A stretch of DNA of 64,000 nucleotides from Mycobacterium paragordonae (GCF_003614435.1 NZ_CP025546.1:2852001-2916000); one strand, 5' to 3'; counted from the first letter of the stretch, positions 21,915 to 32,336 are shown. Numbers and translations: made by a program. Notes: a model not told the origin generated them from the sequence alone.

Positions 21915-23135
21915 ATGCGGGTACTGGGACTGTTCCGGGTGCACAACGGTGCGGATATCCTGCCCCGGGTCCTGGATTCGTTGTCCGGCTGGTGTGACGA
22001 CATCTACGCGATCGACGACCGCAGCACCGACAACTCCGCCGACATCCTGGCTCAACACCCGGCGGTGACGAACCTGGTGCGGGCCCGGTCGGATCTGCCG
22101 CAAACACCGTGGCTCATTCCGGAACCGCCGGGGCTGGAATTGCTTTACCGGATGGCCGATTTCTGCCGCCCGGACTGGATCGCGATGATCGATTCCGACC
22201 AGGTGGTGGAAGCCGACGTGGACGTCCGTGAGGTGCTGGCAGGCACCCCCGCTGATGTCGCGGCGCTGATGTGCCCGATGATTCCGACGTGGCATGATCC
22301 CGAATTCCCGGAGATGATCCCGATCATGGGGCCGGCGGAGTCGGTGCGCGGACCGTTCTGGCGCTGGCGACCGGGACTGCGGGCCGGGACCAGGATGATC
22401 CACAATCCGCACTGGCCCGCGAACATCACCGAACACGGTCGCATCGGCATGGTGTACGACGTTCGCCTGGTGCACCACGGCTGGTCCACGCTGGCCGAAC
22501 GCGTCGCCAAGGTCGATCACTACCGCAGAATCGATCCGGACTGCCGGCTGAACTACGGCGTGCCGTACGACCGCGCGCTGTTGTTCGGCTACGCCCGCGA
22601 GGAGGTCGAGCTACTCATGGCCGACTACCGCAGGCGTGTCCAGGGCGATTTCGATCCGGCCGAAGTGGGCGCCCGCCTGCCGATCGAGCGCGAGCACCTC
22701 GCGATCGGGGCGGGCTACGGGCCGCGCGCGGGCGCTTTCCACCCCGGCATCGACCTCGCCGCTGCGCCCGGAGCCGCCGTTCATGCGGTCCTATCCGGGA
22801 CCATCAGTCGCACAGCCGATCTCGACGATTACGGGCTGCGGCAGGTGGTGGTATCGAACACCGACGTCGACATGGTGTACGTGTTCCGGTCCGACCGCAA
22901 GCACCGGGTGGGCGACGAAATCGCAGCCGGCACATCGATCGGCACCGTCGGCCCGGAAGCCGAATCAGCCGATGGGTACCTGCATTTCGAAGTCCATGCC
23001 GACGGCAGGCACACCAGCCCGCTGCGCTATCTGGGCAACCTGGGTCTGTTGCCCTGGCCGCCGCAGGGGCGGCCCCGGCCGGTGTCGGGTACCTATCCGG
23101 CGGCCACGCCGTGCGGTATCACTGTTCCTGGGTGA
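21915..23135 (+). CDS. Family 2 glycosyltransferase fused to a degenerate LytM/M23-like domain
   Basis: 406 residues with two parts. Residues 1 to about 250 look like a GT-A glycosyltransferase: an opening [30 protein letters not shown], and the DxD-like MIDSDQVVE. Residues about 265-390 resemble a LytM/M23 barrel: [20 protein letters not shown], then [17 protein letters not shown] and [11 protein letters not shown]. The Zn ligands His and Asp of HPGID and the His of LHFEV are kept. The first His of the usual HLHFEV is Tyr, and the usual YxHLS histidine is missing (YVFRSD), so peptidase activity is doubtful. No signal peptide is seen. The gene starts 23 bases after ileS. A role in surface glycan synthesis is inferred. 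Confidence 0.75.
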   Translation: MRVLGLFRVHNGADILPRVLDSLSGWCDDIYAIDDRSTDNSADILAQHPAVTNLVRARSDLPQTPWLIPEPPGLELLYRMADFCRPDWIAMIDSDQVVEADVDVREVLAGTPADVAALMCPMIPTWHDPEFPEMIPIMGPAESVRGPFWRWRPGLRAGTRMIHNPHWPANITEHGRIGMVYDVRLVHHGWSTLAERVAKVDHYRRIDPDCRLNYGVPYDRALLFGYAREEVELLMADYRRRVQGDFDPAEVGARLPIEREHLAIGAGYGPRAGAFHPGIDLAAAPGAAVHAVLSGTISRTADLDDYGLRQVVVSNTDVDMVYVFRSDRKHRVGDEIAAGTSIGTVGPEAESADGYLHFEVHADGRHTSPLRYLGNLGLLPWPPQGRPRPVSGTYPAATPCGITVPG

Positions 23136-24129
23136 GCCGTTCGGCCACGGCGCGTGCAGACCGGATCGCCGACCGCGCCTCCTGCAAAATCTTGGCCGGA
23201 TGCTGCTCGTCCAACTCGCCGAGCCGGTTGTAGCGCTCGACCCCGAATCCCGCCGATTCCAAACGGATTCCGAACGGCAACACGAGCGTGCGCAGCGCCT
23301 CGAAGTGCAGGTAGGGAACCACTGGTTGGCCGGTTACCAACAGGCACGTCGAGCGGTGCATGCCCACCGTTTGCGCGGCGAAAGTATAGGTGTCGCCGGA
23401 GTTCGCCCGGCGGTTGTCGGGGTCCGGCGACGGCGTTTCCAGCAGGGTGACCGGGACACCCCAGTCGTTGCTGTCCGGCGGAAATCGCCAGACGGCCCGG
23501 TCGTGGTGAGGCCGATCGATTCGTCGCTGCGCGTGATCCTGAACCTGTCGGATGTCCAGCCCCAACTCTTCACCGGCCGCCGCGGCCAACAGGTCGAACT
23601 CGGTGCGGGCGTGCGGGGCTATGACGGCTACGGCGTCGCGTTCAGAATCCATGAGTCCGCGCGATGCCGCGGCCAGCACCACGTGGCCGATGCGCCGCCC
23701 GGTCGCCAACTCGCGTGCGTAGCCGACCCGCAGCCGATTGGTGTACCGGCCGCCGCCGATCACTAGAAGGTAGTCGAAATCGTTTGCGTTGGGCTGTGAT
23801 TCACCGATAAGGCCCAGCTGGTCCGCAAGCGCCACGACCCTGTCCAGCTGCGCGGGAGGCATATCGAGCCGGGGGATCAGCCACCGGACGGCGCCGGCGG
23901 CGTCCTGGTTGTGCACCCGGCCCGCACCAGCGCGGGCCCGTGCCCGGTAGTCCCATACGGTGCTGAACTCGTCGAGCCATGCCAACCGTTCGGCGAGACC
24001 GAGGTCGGGCGGAACGGCTCCGCCGAACATCTGCACCAGCTCGGCCAGGGCCGGATCGGTAGCCCAGGCTTGGATCTCCTGACGGACTTCAAGCGCGACG
24101 TCAGCGGATCCGGTATTCGACGGACACAC
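23119..24129 (-). CDS. Conserved hypothetical protein in the polysaccharide island
   Basis: 336 residues from the GTG at 24127-24129, chosen because AAGGGGG lies about seven bases upstream; an alternative GTG at 24195 lacks a good site. The central part [20 protein letters not shown] followed by [11 protein letters not shown] vaguely resembles DUF218/YdcF-like nucleotide-binding folds (a glycine-rich strand-turn, then an Arg/Tyr helix). The similarity is too weak for a firm call. There is no membrane segment or signal. Its 3' end overlaps the GT2-LytM gene by 17 bases in convergent orientation. The sugar-related neighbours suggest a surface glycan pathway, but function is unknown. Confidence 0.65.
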   Translation of the reverse strand: MCPSNTGSADVALEVRQEIQAWATDPALAELVQMFGGAVPPDLGLAERLAWLDEFSTVWDYRARARAGAGRVHNQDAAGAVRWLIPRLDMPPAQLDRVVALADQLGLIGESQPNANDFDYLLVIGGGRYTNRLRVGYARELATGRRIGHVVLAAASRGLMDSERDAVAVIAPHARTEFDLLAAAAGEELGLDIRQVQDHAQRRIDRPHHDRAVWRFPPDSNDWGVPVTLLETPSPDPDNRRANSGDTYTFAAQTVGMHRSTCLLVTGQPVVPYLHFEALRTLVLPFGIRLESAGFGVERYNRLGELDEQHPAKILQEARSAIRSARAVAERLTQEQ

Positions 24130-24259
24130 CGAGGAACCCCCTTCAATCTCTATCGGCCACCGTACGTGTCGGGGCCGCTTAACCCGGCGCGCCACGACGG
24201 GCCGTTAAGCTATGAGCCGGTTCAGCGAAGAACGGCACGGAACGTGGGGGCAATGTGAG

Positions 24260-24295
24260 GGGCTTCGTGAAGGGCTTCGTGAAGGGCTTCGTGAA
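24260..24295 (+). repeat. Three perfect 12-bp tandem repeats before the epimerase gene
   Basis: GGGCTTCGTGAA occurs three times back to back (24260-24271, 24272-24283, 24284-24295), with a fourth degenerate start (GGGCATTGTG). The array ends 12 bases before the likely GTG start. It is in frame with that gene and would read as REGL units if translation began further upstream. Confidence 0.9.
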
Positions 24296-24307
24296 GGGCA
24301 TTGTGCG

Positions 24308-25270
24308 GTGAGGATTCTCGTCACTGGGGGAGCTGGTTTCCAGGGAAGCCACCTTGCCGAGGCGCTGCTCGCCGTGGGGCATCGCGTCACCGTTCTCAAT
24401 ACCCTGTCGAGTGCCGCCAAGAGGAACACCGGCCGTCTGAGGGCCGACCAGCGGGCCGATGTCGTCTTCGGCTCGGTGACCGACGCCGAACTGACCGCCA
24501 AGACGGTGCCGGAGCACGACGTCGTCTTCCACCTGGCCGCGAACGTCAACGTGGACAAATCACTCAGCGATCCGAAAAGCTTTCTAGACACGAACGTGAT
24601 GGGCACCTACAACATCCTCGAGGCGGCCCGCCGGAGCGGATCGCGCGTTGTCTACGCCTCGACCTGTGAGGTGTACGGCGACGGGCAGGACCTGGGTGAG
24701 GACGAACTCCTCGACGAGACAGCCGAACTGATGCCGAACAGTCCGTACGGCGCATCGAAAGCCGCAGCAGACCGGTTGTGCTACTCCTACTTCCGTTCCT
24801 ATGACATGGACGTCAGCGTGGTCCGCCCGTTCAACATCTTCGGCGAGCGGCAGAAGAGCGGCGCGTTCGGCGCGTTGATCCCGATACTCGTGCGTCAGGC
24901 GATGGCGGGCGCGGATCTCACCGTCTTCGGTGAAGGCACGGCCACCCGTGACTACCTCCATGTCAGTGACGTGGTGCGCGCCTACCTGCTGGTCCTGGAC
25001 AACCCGGGCCTCAAGGGCCGCGCGATCAACTTCGCCAGCGGCATCAACACCAGCGTGCGCGACATCGCCGAATACATCGCCGGCAAGTTTCAGGTGCGGG
25101 TGTCCACGGGTCCGGCGCGGCCCGGGGAAGTAGCGCGCTATCCGGCGAACATCGAGTTGGCGCGCAGCATCGGCTTTGCACCTGAGGTGGAGATCTGGGC
25201 CGGCATCGACCGCTACGTCGATTGGGCAACGAGTCAGTCCGACAACGATATTGAGCTCGCGGCGACTTGA
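24308..25270 (+). CDS. NAD-dependent nucleotide-sugar epimerase/dehydratase
   Basis: 320 residues from the GTG at 24308, which puts the Rossmann motif MRILVTGGAGFQGSH at the N-terminus, as is usual. An in-frame ATG at 24212 would add a repetitive tail and is less likely. Extended-SDR signatures: GGAGFQG, STCEVYGDGQ (Ser/Thr of the catalytic site), YGASKAAADR (YxxxK), and RPFNIFGERQ with DYLHVSDVV (sugar-nucleotide contacts). Such enzymes act on UDP- or dTDP-sugars by epimerisation or 4,6-dehydration. Which reaction applies cannot be told. It probably works with the GT2 fusion at 21915. Confidence 0.85.
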   Translation: MRILVTGGAGFQGSHLAEALLAVGHRVTVLNTLSSAAKRNTGRLRADQRADVVFGSVTDAELTAKTVPEHDVVFHLAANVNVDKSLSDPKSFLDTNVMGTYNILEAARRSGSRVVYASTCEVYGDGQDLGEDELLDETAELMPNSPYGASKAAADRLCYSYFRSYDMDVSVVRPFNIFGERQKSGAFGALIPILVRQAMAGADLTVFGEGTATRDYLHVSDVVRAYLLVLDNPGLKGRAINFASGINTSVRDIAEYIAGKFQVRVSTGPARPGEVARYPANIELARSIGFAPEVEIWAGIDRYVDWATSQSDNDIELAAT

Positions 25271-25275
25271 CGCCG

Positions 25276-26670
25276 TTATAGGAGCGGCGGAAGCGGTGAT
25301 CCCGTCAGCCCGGGCAGAGACGGCAGACCGGGCAGGCTAAACCCGGGGAGCAGCGACCCCAGCGATGGCACGCCCGGCACCGTGATCTGTGGCAAGGGAA
25401 GGAGCGGGCTCGGCAGGGGCGCTGCGCCGATTGCCTGTGCGAGTTGTTGCGGTGCGTAAAGCAGGAGTCCGGGCAGGATTCCGCCGGTGGGAGTGCCGCC
25501 CATCGGCACGCTGACGATGGGGCTTCCGGGCAGCGGATCGATGTTGACCGTCACCGTCGATAAGGGTGTCAGTATCCCTCCGACCGGGATGCTCGCGTGC
25601 AGGGGGACGGTGATGGCGGGAAGTCCGCCAAGCACGGGCAGGGGCACCCCCGGCAGGGTCACCCCGAACGTGTACTGGCCGTTCAAGAAGCCGTTGGTGA
25701 CGACAGCCGGGGCGGTGAGAACCGCGACCGCGGCACCGAACCCGTCCCCACTTTGGACTGCGCTGCTGAAAGCGGCGCCCACCGACGCGATGGCGTCTGC
25801 CGTGGTGATGGGCGAACCGATGACGTCGATGCCCAGTGCTATCGGCAATCCGAAGAATGCGGCGCCGATCTGCAACGGGTCAGCGAGGTTGACGCCGACC
25901 GAGTAGGAGAAGTCGGTGAGGGTTGCCAGCACGTTCACCGCGTTCTGCCCGATCCGGCCCGGTATCGAGGCGATGGGAGCCAGGTCGGTCAGGATCTGGC
26001 TCGCGGCCGCCCCGCTGCTCAGGTGCTGACTCGCGTTGGTGAACGCCGTGGCGATGATGTGCCCGTAGTTCGACTGATTGGTGATGAACTGCCGAAGGAA
26101 AGGAAATGGGTTAGCTGCCAGGCCATTGCCGAGGCTCTGCAGATTATTGATGGTGTTGGAAACGAGCCTCTCGTACGGCCCGGTGATCGCGGCCAAACTC
26201 GGAGGAGTGGGCCCGGGAGTCGCACCGACAATTCCCGGTAATAAAGATTGCAGGGGCGGGAAAACTCCTACGCCGCCCAGTAGTGCGCCCGGATTGCCGA
26301 ACAATGCGCCGAGGTTCCCGAGACCGTCCAGGATCGATGCCGCCGGCGCCCCCGCCACCAACGGCGCGATGCCCGCCAAAGCCCTTTCGGCATTGGCAAT
26401 TTCGGCGCCGAGATACGCGTTGACGCTTGAATTGAGCGTCCTGACGAAGTCGGCATGGAAGGCTTGGGTCTGAGCATTGAGTGCCTGAAATTCTCGTCCG
26501 AGATCACCGAACATGGCTGCGATGGCAGCTGAGACCTCGTCGGCGGCTGCCGGCGCGATGGCGGTGGTGGAACCGATAATGGATTGGGAAGCCTGGGCTA
26601 TTGCCGACCGAATTCCGGACAATTGTTGAGCCGCCGACTCAACCCATTCGGGCGCAATTAACACCGACAT
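25276..26670 (-). CDS. PE-family protein with long Pro/Leu-rich C-terminus
   Basis: 464 residues from the ATG at 26670, six bases after AGGGAG; an ATG two codons upstream abuts that site. Residues 1 to about 95 are a PE domain: MSVLIAPEWVESAAQQLSGI with the PE dipeptide, then ADEVSAAIAAMFG, and YLGAE (YxxxE), the type VII secretion signal. The rest is not PGRS. It is rich in Pro, Leu and Gly and ends in repeated LPGLPSLPGL-type turns. PE proteins are exported by ESX systems to the cell envelope, usually with a PPE partner, but no PPE gene is nearby. It is convergent with the epimerase, five bases away. Confidence 0.85.
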   Translation of the reverse strand: MSVLIAPEWVESAAQQLSGIRSAIAQASQSIIGSTTAIAPAAADEVSAAIAAMFGDLGREFQALNAQTQAFHADFVRTLNSSVNAYLGAEIANAERALAGIAPLVAGAPAASILDGLGNLGALFGNPGALLGGVGVFPPLQSLLPGIVGATPGPTPPSLAAITGPYERLVSNTINNLQSLGNGLAANPFPFLRQFITNQSNYGHIIATAFTNASQHLSSGAAASQILTDLAPIASIPGRIGQNAVNVLATLTDFSYSVGVNLADPLQIGAAFFGLPIALGIDVIGSPITTADAIASVGAAFSSAVQSGDGFGAAVAVLTAPAVVTNGFLNGQYTFGVTLPGVPLPVLGGLPAITVPLHASIPVGGILTPLSTVTVNIDPLPGSPIVSVPMGGTPTGGILPGLLLYAPQQLAQAIGAAPLPSPLLPLPQITVPGVPSLGSLLPGFSLPGLPSLPGLTGSPLPPLL

Positions 26671-26864
26671 AGCCATCTCCCTTGATGCATGCCTTGAGCA
26701 GAGCGCATTCGCCTACCCTGAATGACCCGGAAAACGACTCCTTAAACGTGTGCATAACGAAGTATTTACGCCCCGGTAATCGGCAGCTTCTTCGCAAATC
26801 GGCTTGTGGCGCCCGGGGGTGTGCGCCCACCGCACGCCGGGAACCTCGCCTGGGCGCCGCCCAA

Positions 26865-26870
26865 TAGCAT
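26865..26870 (+). promoter_or_regulatory. -10 element for dinX
   Basis: TAGCAT lies eight bases before the GTG at 26879 without a Shine-Dalgarno, suggesting a leaderless transcript. The 200-base divergent gap to the PE gene holds nothing else recognisable. Confidence 0.45.
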
Positions 26871-26878
26871 CGGTACCC

Positions 26879-28294
26879 GTGGAGTCCCGTTGGGTGCTGC
26901 ACCTGGACATGGACGCGTTTTTCGCCTCCGTGGAACAACTCACCCGGCCGACCCTGCGGGGCCGTCCGGTGTTGGTGGGCGGCCTGGGTGGCCGGGGTGT
27001 GGTGGCCGGAGCGAGTTACGAGTCGCGGGTGTTCGGCGCCCGTTCGGCGATGCCGATGCACCAGGCCCGCCGACTGGTCGGTGTGGGCGCGGTGGTGTTA
27101 CCGCCGCGCGGAGTCGTCTACGGCGTGGCCAGCCGCCGCGTCTTCGACACGGTCCGCAGCCTGGTGCCCGTTGTCGAGCAACTGTCATTCGACGAGGCAT
27201 TCGGGGAGCCGTCGCAGCTCGTCGGGGCGTCAGCCTCTGACGCGGCGGAATTCTGCGAAATGCTGCGCCGGCGGGTCCGGGACGAGACGGGCCTGATCGC
27301 CTCGGTGGGCGCGGGCTCTGGCAAGCAGATCGCAAAGATCGCCTCGGGCCTGGCCAAGCCCGACGGCATCCGGGTGGTGGGCCGCACCGAGGAGCGACTG
27401 CTGCTCGATGGTCTGCCGGTGCGGCGGCTGTGGGGGATCGGCCCGGTCGCCGAGGAGAAGTTGCACCGGCTCGGCATCGAGACCATCGGACAACTGGCCG
27501 CGTTGAGCGATGCGGAAGTCGCCAACATTCTGGGCGCGACCATCGGACCGGCTTTGCACCGCCTGGCCCGCGGCATCGACGACCGACCGGTCGCCGAACG
27601 GGCCGAAGCCAAACAGATCAGCGCCGAGTCCACCTTCGCCGCGGACCTGACCACCCTGGACCAGTTGCGGGAGGCGATCGAGCCGATCGCCGAGCACGCG
27701 CACCGCCGGCTACTCAAAGACGGTCGTGGCGCGCGCACGGTGACGGTGAAGCTGAAGAAGTCCGACATGAGCACCCTGACCCGCTCGGCGACGCTGCCCT
27801 ATGCGACGGCTGAAGCGAGCGCCCTGACGGCGGTGGCCCGCAGGCTGCTGTTGGATCCGCTGCAGATCGGCCCGATTCGCCTTCTGGGCGTTGGGTTTTC
27901 GGGCCTCAGTGACGTGCGCCAGGAATCGCTGTTTCCGGAGCTGGACCTGTCACCGGAGACGGAGGCGCACCAGGATTTCGAGACGATGCGCGCCGCCCTG
28001 CTCACCGGGCAGGACGGCTCGTCGTGGCGGATCGGCGACGACGTCACGCACCCCGAGTTCGGACACGGGTGGGTGCAGGGGGCGGGCCACGGCGTCGTCA
28101 CCGTCCGGTTCGAGACCCGTGGTTCGGGACCTGGCCCGGCCCGCACGTTTCCCATCGATACGGCGGACATCGTCGCGGCCAACCCGGTCGACAGCCTGGA
28201 TTGGCCCGACTATGTCGGCGAACTGCGCGAGCAGGAACCGGATTCGGTGCCGGCGCCGTCAGCCCCAGCGGGCGACGACGTCGGCAACGGGTAA
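26879..28294 (+). CDS. dinX: DNA polymerase IV, Y family
   Basis: 471 residues from the GTG at 26879 ([20 protein letters not shown]), the same N-terminus as M. tuberculosis DinX. Catalytic Asp residues sit in HLDMDAFFA and the SFDEAF motif near residue 105. GIDDRPV and [17 protein letters not shown] belong to the little finger. A beta-clamp binding motif QESLF is present near 345. The enzyme performs translesion synthesis. The C-terminal 120 residues carry a small beta domain ([13 protein letters not shown]) as in the M. tuberculosis protein. Its 3' end overlaps ansA by 36 bases in convergent orientation. Confidence 0.95.
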   Translation: MESRWVLHLDMDAFFASVEQLTRPTLRGRPVLVGGLGGRGVVAGASYESRVFGARSAMPMHQARRLVGVGAVVLPPRGVVYGVASRRVFDTVRSLVPVVEQLSFDEAFGEPSQLVGASASDAAEFCEMLRRRVRDETGLIASVGAGSGKQIAKIASGLAKPDGIRVVGRTEERLLLDGLPVRRLWGIGPVAEEKLHRLGIETIGQLAALSDAEVANILGATIGPALHRLARGIDDRPVAERAEAKQISAESTFAADLTTLDQLREAIEPIAEHAHRRLLKDGRGARTVTVKLKKSDMSTLTRSATLPYATAEASALTAVARRLLLDPLQIGPIRLLGVGFSGLSDVRQESLFPELDLSPETEAHQDFETMRAALLTGQDGSSWRIGDDVTHPEFGHGWVQGAGHGVVTVRFETRGSGPGPARTFPIDTADIVAANPVDSLDWPDYVGELREQEPDSVPAPSAPAGDDVGNG

Positions 28295-29197
28295 ACCCGA
28301 CGTCAGCGCCGCCATCACCAGCACCCGGGCCTGCGAGGGTGCCAGCTGCGGCACCAGCACCGCGCCCGCCTGCACCAGGTCGTGTCCCGGGCCGTATCCC
28401 GCGCTGACCGAGCCACCGGGGACCCGCGTGGACACCGCGACCACCACACCGGCGCGACAGAGCCGATGCACCCCCTCGACAACGGCGACCCCCGCGTTGC
28501 CCGATCCCAACGCCTGGAGCACCACGCCCCGGGCACCGGCCGCGGCAAAGGCGTCCAGCGCCACCGCGTCACTACCCAGGTAAGCGGCCGCGATGTCGAC
28601 ACGCGGCGCCTCGGCGGCGCGCAGGTCGCCGACGAACGGCCGCACCTTGACGCCGGTCAGCGTCATGTCGCCGGTCACGGTGCCGAGCAGGTGCCCGGCG
28701 AAAGCGTTCAGATCCTGCGTCGCCGCCTTCCGCAGACCCAACGGCTGCAACACCCGACCGGCGAAACACAGCAGCACCCCCAGACCGCGGGCTTTGTGGC
28801 TACCCGCCACTGTGAGCGCGTCGCGCAGATTGGCCGGGCCGTCCGCATCCGGGGCGTCGGCGCTGCGCATGGCCCCGGTCAACACCACCGGCGCCTTGCC
28901 GTCGTACCCGAGTTCCAGCCACAGCGCGGTTTCTTCCATCGTGTCGGTGCCGTGGGCGATGACGATTCCCTCGGCGCCGTTGTCGATCGCGGCGAGCACC
29001 GCGGCGCGGATCCGGTCCCAGTCAGTGGTGACGAGTTCGGAGCTGTCGATTGCCATCAGGTCGACGACGTCGACGTCGAAAGCCGGGCTGAGACCGCTGG
29101 TGAGCTGGGCGCCGCCGTGCGCGGGCCGAAGGACGCCGTCGGTGCCGGTGGTCGTTGAGATCGTCCCTCCGGTGGTGATCACGGTGATACGGCCCAT
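28259..29197 (-). CDS. ansA: L-asparaginase
   Basis: 312 residues from the ATG at 29195-29197, which places the catalytic Thr motif (VITTGGTIS) at the N-terminus. The second signature [13 protein letters not shown] carries the other Thr/Asp pair. [15 protein letters not shown] and SGNAGVAV are family features. The enzyme hydrolyses asparagine to aspartate and ammonia, and in M. tuberculosis it supports nitrogen use and acid resistance. A GTG 16 codons upstream is possible but would add a non-conserved tail. No signal peptide is evident. It diverges from lspA across 75 bases. Confidence 0.93.
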   Translation of the reverse strand: MGRITVITTGGTISTTTGTDGVLRPAHGGAQLTSGLSPAFDVDVVDLMAIDSSELVTTDWDRIRAAVLAAIDNGAEGIVIAHGTDTMEETALWLELGYDGKAPVVLTGAMRSADAPDADGPANLRDALTVAGSHKARGLGVLLCFAGRVLQPLGLRKAATQDLNAFAGHLLGTVTGDMTLTGVKVRPFVGDLRAAEAPRVDIAAAYLGSDAVALDAFAAAGARGVVLQALGSGNAGVAVVEGVHRLCRAGVVVAVSTRVPGGSVSAGYGPGHDLVQAGAVLVPQLAPSQARVLVMAALTSGLPVADVVARWG

Positions 29198-29272
29198 GAA
29201 TGGATCATCCCGCACGCGGGCCGGGTCCATCCGCGTGCCGGGCATGAAGACTCATTAGTGGATGATGGTGGG

Positions 29273-29878
29273 GTGCCTGACGAACCAACAGGATCCGCTG
29301 ATCCGCTGACTTCAGCCGGTGACGCCGACGGAGCCCGCGAAACCGGGGATTCCGCACCGCCAGCGCCGGCCCGGCGTTTGCGTTTGCTCCTGTCGGTTGC
29401 CGCGGTGGTGCTCGCGCTCGACATCATCACCAAGGTGCTGGCGGTGAAACTGCTGCCGCCCGGCCAGCCGGTCTCCATCATCGGCGACACCGTGACGTGG
29501 ACGCTGGTGCGTAATTCCGGTGCCGCCTTCTCGATGGCGACCGGATACACCTGGGTGCTCACCCTGATCGCGACCGGCGTCGTGGTCGGCATCTTCTGGA
29601 TGGGTCGACGGCTGGTCTCGCCCTGGTGGGCGCTGGGCCTCGGCATGATCCTGGGCGGCGCAATGGGCAATCTGGTCGACCGCTTCTTCCGGGCACCCGG
29701 GCCCTTGCGCGGGCATGTTGTCGACTTCCTGTCCGTCGGGTGGTGGCCGGTGTTCAATGTCGCCGACCCCTCGGTGGTGGGCGGCGCCATCCTGCTGGTC
29801 GTGCTGTCCATCTTCGGCTTCGATTTCGACGCCGTCGGTCGCCGGAAGGCAGACGGAAACAACGAGGATCAGGCTTGA
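29273..29878 (+). CDS. lspA: Lipoprotein signal peptidase
   Basis: 201 residues from the GTG at 29273 ([14 protein letters not shown], as in M. tuberculosis). A hydrophilic N-terminal tail is followed by four membrane spans. The catalytic aspartates are in GNLVDRFFR and FNVADPSVV, with the conserved RNSGAAFS loop. It cleaves prolipoprotein signal peptides before the lipid-modified Cys at the plasma membrane; LprI in this window would be a substrate. The stop codon overlaps the start of the pseudouridine synthase (TTGA), so the two are translationally coupled. Confidence 0.96.
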   Translation: MPDEPTGSADPLTSAGDADGARETGDSAPPAPARRLRLLLSVAAVVLALDIITKVLAVKLLPPGQPVSIIGDTVTWTLVRNSGAAFSMATGYTWVLTLIATGVVVGIFWMGRRLVSPWWALGLGMILGGAMGNLVDRFFRAPGPLRGHVVDFLSVGWWPVFNVADPSVVGGAILLVVLSIFGFDFDAVGRRKADGNNEDQA

Positions 29879-30801
29879 CCGAGCGCTCGATGCCGGTCCC
29901 GGACGGATTGGCGGGCATGCGCGTGGACGCCGGCTTGGCACGCCTGCTGGGGCTGTCCCGCAACGCCGTGGCCGCCATCGCCGAAGACGGCGGTGTCGAA
30001 CTCGACGGCGTGACGGCGGGTAAGTCCGACCGCCTCAACGCCGGAGCCTGGTTGCAGGTGCGGCTGCCGGAGCCGCCCAAACCGCCGGAAAACACCCCCG
30101 TCGACATCGAGGGGATGACGATCCTGTACTCCGACGACGACATCGTCGCCGTCGACAAGCCGGCCGCGGTGGCCGCGCACGCCTCGGTGGGCTGGACCGG
30201 GCCCACGGTGCTGGGCGGGTTGGCGGCAGCGGGTTACCGGATCACCACCTCGGGTGTGCACGAACGCCAGGGGATCGTGCATCGTCTCGACGTCGGAACG
30301 TCCGGGGTGATGGTGGTGGCCATTTCCGAACGCGCCTACACCGTGCTCAAGCGGGCATTCAAACAGCGCACGGTGGAAAAGCGCTATCACGCACTGGTGC
30401 AAGGCCATCCGGATCCGTCCAGCGGGACCATCGACGCCCCGATCGGCCGCCACCCCGGCCCGGAGTGGAAGTTCGCAGTCACCAGGGATGGCCGCCACAG
30501 CATCACCCACTACGACACGATGGAAGCGTTCGTCGCGGCCAGCCTGCTCGACGTGCACCTGGAAACCGGTCGCACCCATCAGATTCGGGTGCACTTCTCC
30601 GCGCTGCATCATCCCTGCTGCGGCGACCTCGTTTACGGTGCCGACCCGAAGCTAGCGAAAAGGCTTGGGCTGGAACGTCAATGGTTGCACGCACGATCGT
30701 TGGCCTTCGCGCATCCGGCCGACGGCCGGCGGATAGAGATCGTCAGTCCCTACCCGGCGGATCTGCAGCACGCCCTGGATGTGTTACGCGCCGAGGGCTG
30801 A
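29875..30801 (+). CDS. RluD-family 23S rRNA pseudouridine synthase (Rv1540 homologue)
   Basis: 308 residues, exactly the length of Rv1540. The TTG start at 29875 overlaps the lspA stop by four bases. An N-terminal S4-like RNA-binding domain ([18 protein letters not shown], about 15-75) is followed by the catalytic domain: [26 protein letters not shown] with the catalytic Asp near 142, KRYHALVQG and [10 protein letters not shown]. It isomerises uridines in rRNA. It lies downstream of lspA, the common pairing in bacteria. Confidence 0.92.
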   Translation: MTERSMPVPDGLAGMRVDAGLARLLGLSRNAVAAIAEDGGVELDGVTAGKSDRLNAGAWLQVRLPEPPKPPENTPVDIEGMTILYSDDDIVAVDKPAAVAAHASVGWTGPTVLGGLAAAGYRITTSGVHERQGIVHRLDVGTSGVMVVAISERAYTVLKRAFKQRTVEKRYHALVQGHPDPSSGTIDAPIGRHPGPEWKFAVTRDGRHSITHYDTMEAFVAASLLDVHLETGRTHQIRVHFSALHHPCCGDLVYGADPKLAKRLGLERQWLHARSLAFAHPADGRRIEIVSPYPADLQHALDVLRAEG

Positions 30802-31572
30802 CCGGCCGGGCTTGCGGGCCTCCACCAGCACCCGGGTCGGGTGGGTGACGAAGCGGCTCTCGGCCGCGATCAGGTCGTGCAGTTCGCGCAGTCGCGAGTA
30901 GTAGGGCTCCGCGGTGAAATCGGGCACCGTCCAAATCAGCTTGCGCAGGAAGTAGATCACCGCGCCGATGTCGAAGAACTCCGCCCGGAGCCGCTCCATG
31001 CGCATGTCCAGCACGTGCAACCCAGCGGCTTGCGCCCCCGCCCGCTGAGCCTCTGGCTCGTAGAGCGCCCACAGCTGCGGCTGCGGCCCGACGACGTGGG
31101 TCACCAACTCCGACACCGTCCCCGGACCGGGATGCTGCGCGAAGTAGGTGCCGCCCGGCCGCAGCAGGCGAGCGATCTCGTTCCACCACACGGCAATCGG
31201 ATGGCGGCTGATCACCAGATCGAATGCTTCGTCGGCGAACGGCAGCGGTGGCTCGTCGCCGGTGGCGACCACAACCACACCGCGGGGATGCAGGCGCTTA
31301 CTGGCCAATGCCGCATTAGGAGCCCAGGATTCGGTCGCAGCCATGGTCGGCGGGAACTTCTCCGCACCGGCCAGCACCTCCCCGCCGCCGGTGTGGATAT
31401 CCAGCGCCGCCGAAACACCAGCCAATCGCCGGCTCATCAGCCGCTGATACCCCCAGGACGGCCGCTGCTCGGTCGCGCGGCCGTCCAGCCAGGAGAAGTC
31501 CCAGCCCTCCACCGGCGCTGCTACCGCCTCGGCGACCAGATCCTCAAACGAGCGCATGCACAGCATTGTCAC
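30784..31572 (-). CDS. Class I SAM-dependent methyltransferase, copy 1
   Basis: 262 residues. The GTG start at 31570-31572 overlaps the stop of the upstream paralogue (GTGA), so the two are translationally coupled. SAM motif I is [13 protein letters not shown] near residue 55, followed by [14 protein letters not shown] (motif II/post II) and [14 protein letters not shown] (motif III). Substrate unknown. It is a close paralogue of 31569-32336 (shared [20 protein letters not shown]). The 3' end overlaps the pseudouridine synthase by 18 bases, convergent. Confidence 0.82.
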   Translation of the reverse strand: MTMLCMRSFEDLVAEAVAAPVEGWDFSWLDGRATEQRPSWGYQRLMSRRLAGVSAALDIHTGGGEVLAGAEKFPPTMAATESWAPNAALASKRLHPRGVVVVATGDEPPLPFADEAFDLVISRHPIAVWWNEIARLLRPGGTYFAQHPGPGTVSELVTHVVGPQPQLWALYEPEAQRAGAQAAGLHVLDMRMERLRAEFFDIGAVIYFLRKLIWTVPDFTAEPYYSRLRELHDLIAAESRFVTHPTRVLVEARKPGRSALGA

Positions 31573-32336
31573 CCAGGCTTGCGGGCCTCGACGAGAACCC
31601 GGGCCGCGTGGGCGACGAACGGTCCGTCGGCTTCGATGCGCTGGTGCAGTTCGCGCAGCCGCGCGCGATAGCGCTCGACGGTGAAGCCGGGCACCGTCCA
31701 GATCACCTTGCGCAGGAAGTAGACCACGGCGCCGATGTCGGAGAACTCCTGGCGCAGCCGCTCGAGTCGCATGTCGACTATCCGCAGGCCGGCGGATTCT
31801 GCCTGCGCGCGCTCAATTTCCGGGTCCCTCCGGCTCCATGCCTGCGGCTGGGGGCCGATGAAGAATTCGGTCAACTCGGCGACGGTGGCGGGGCCGATGT
31901 GCTGGGCGAGGTACGTTCCGCCAGGCCGCAACACCCGGTGGATCTCGGGCCAAGGCACGGTGTTGGGGTGCCGGCTGGTGACGAGGTCGAACACCTCGTC
32001 GGCGAACGGCAGTGTCCTCTCGTCGGGCACGGCCACCACGACGACGCCGCGCGGGTGCAGAAGCCTGGTGGCCAGCGCCGCGTTCGGAGGCCACGCTTCG
32101 ACGGCCGCCATGGTCGGCGGGAACTCGGTCGCGCCGGCCAGCACCTCGCCGCCGCCGGTCTGGATGTCCAATGCCGCCGAGACGTTCGCCAACCGCTCGC
32201 TCATCAATCGCTGATAACCCCAGGACGGCCGCTGTTCGGTGGCGCGGCCGTCCAGCCAGGAGAAGTCCCACCCATCGATCGGCGCCGAATCGGCTTCGGC
32301 TACCAGGTCGTCGAATGTTCGGCCCATTTCAGGCAT
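31569..32336 (-). CDS. Class I SAM-dependent methyltransferase, copy 2
   Basis: 255 residues, first gene of a two-gene operon with its paralogue. Motifs: [27 protein letters not shown] and VLRPGGTYLAQHIGP. The conserved N-terminal block [20 protein letters not shown] is shared almost unchanged with copy 1, while the remaining sequence has diverged, so this is an old tandem duplication. Small-molecule methylation is likely, but the substrate is not evident. It is divergent from the YCII/sigma pair. Confidence 0.82.
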   Translation of the reverse strand: MPEMGRTFDDLVAEADSAPIDGWDFSWLDGRATEQRPSWGYQRLMSERLANVSAALDIQTGGGEVLAGATEFPPTMAAVEAWPPNAALATRLLHPRGVVVVAVPDERTLPFADEVFDLVTSRHPNTVPWPEIHRVLRPGGTYLAQHIGPATVAELTEFFIGPQPQAWSRRDPEIERAQAESAGLRIVDMRLERLRQEFSDIGAVVYFLRKVIWTVPGFTVERYRARLRELHQRIEADGPFVAHAARVLVEARKPG

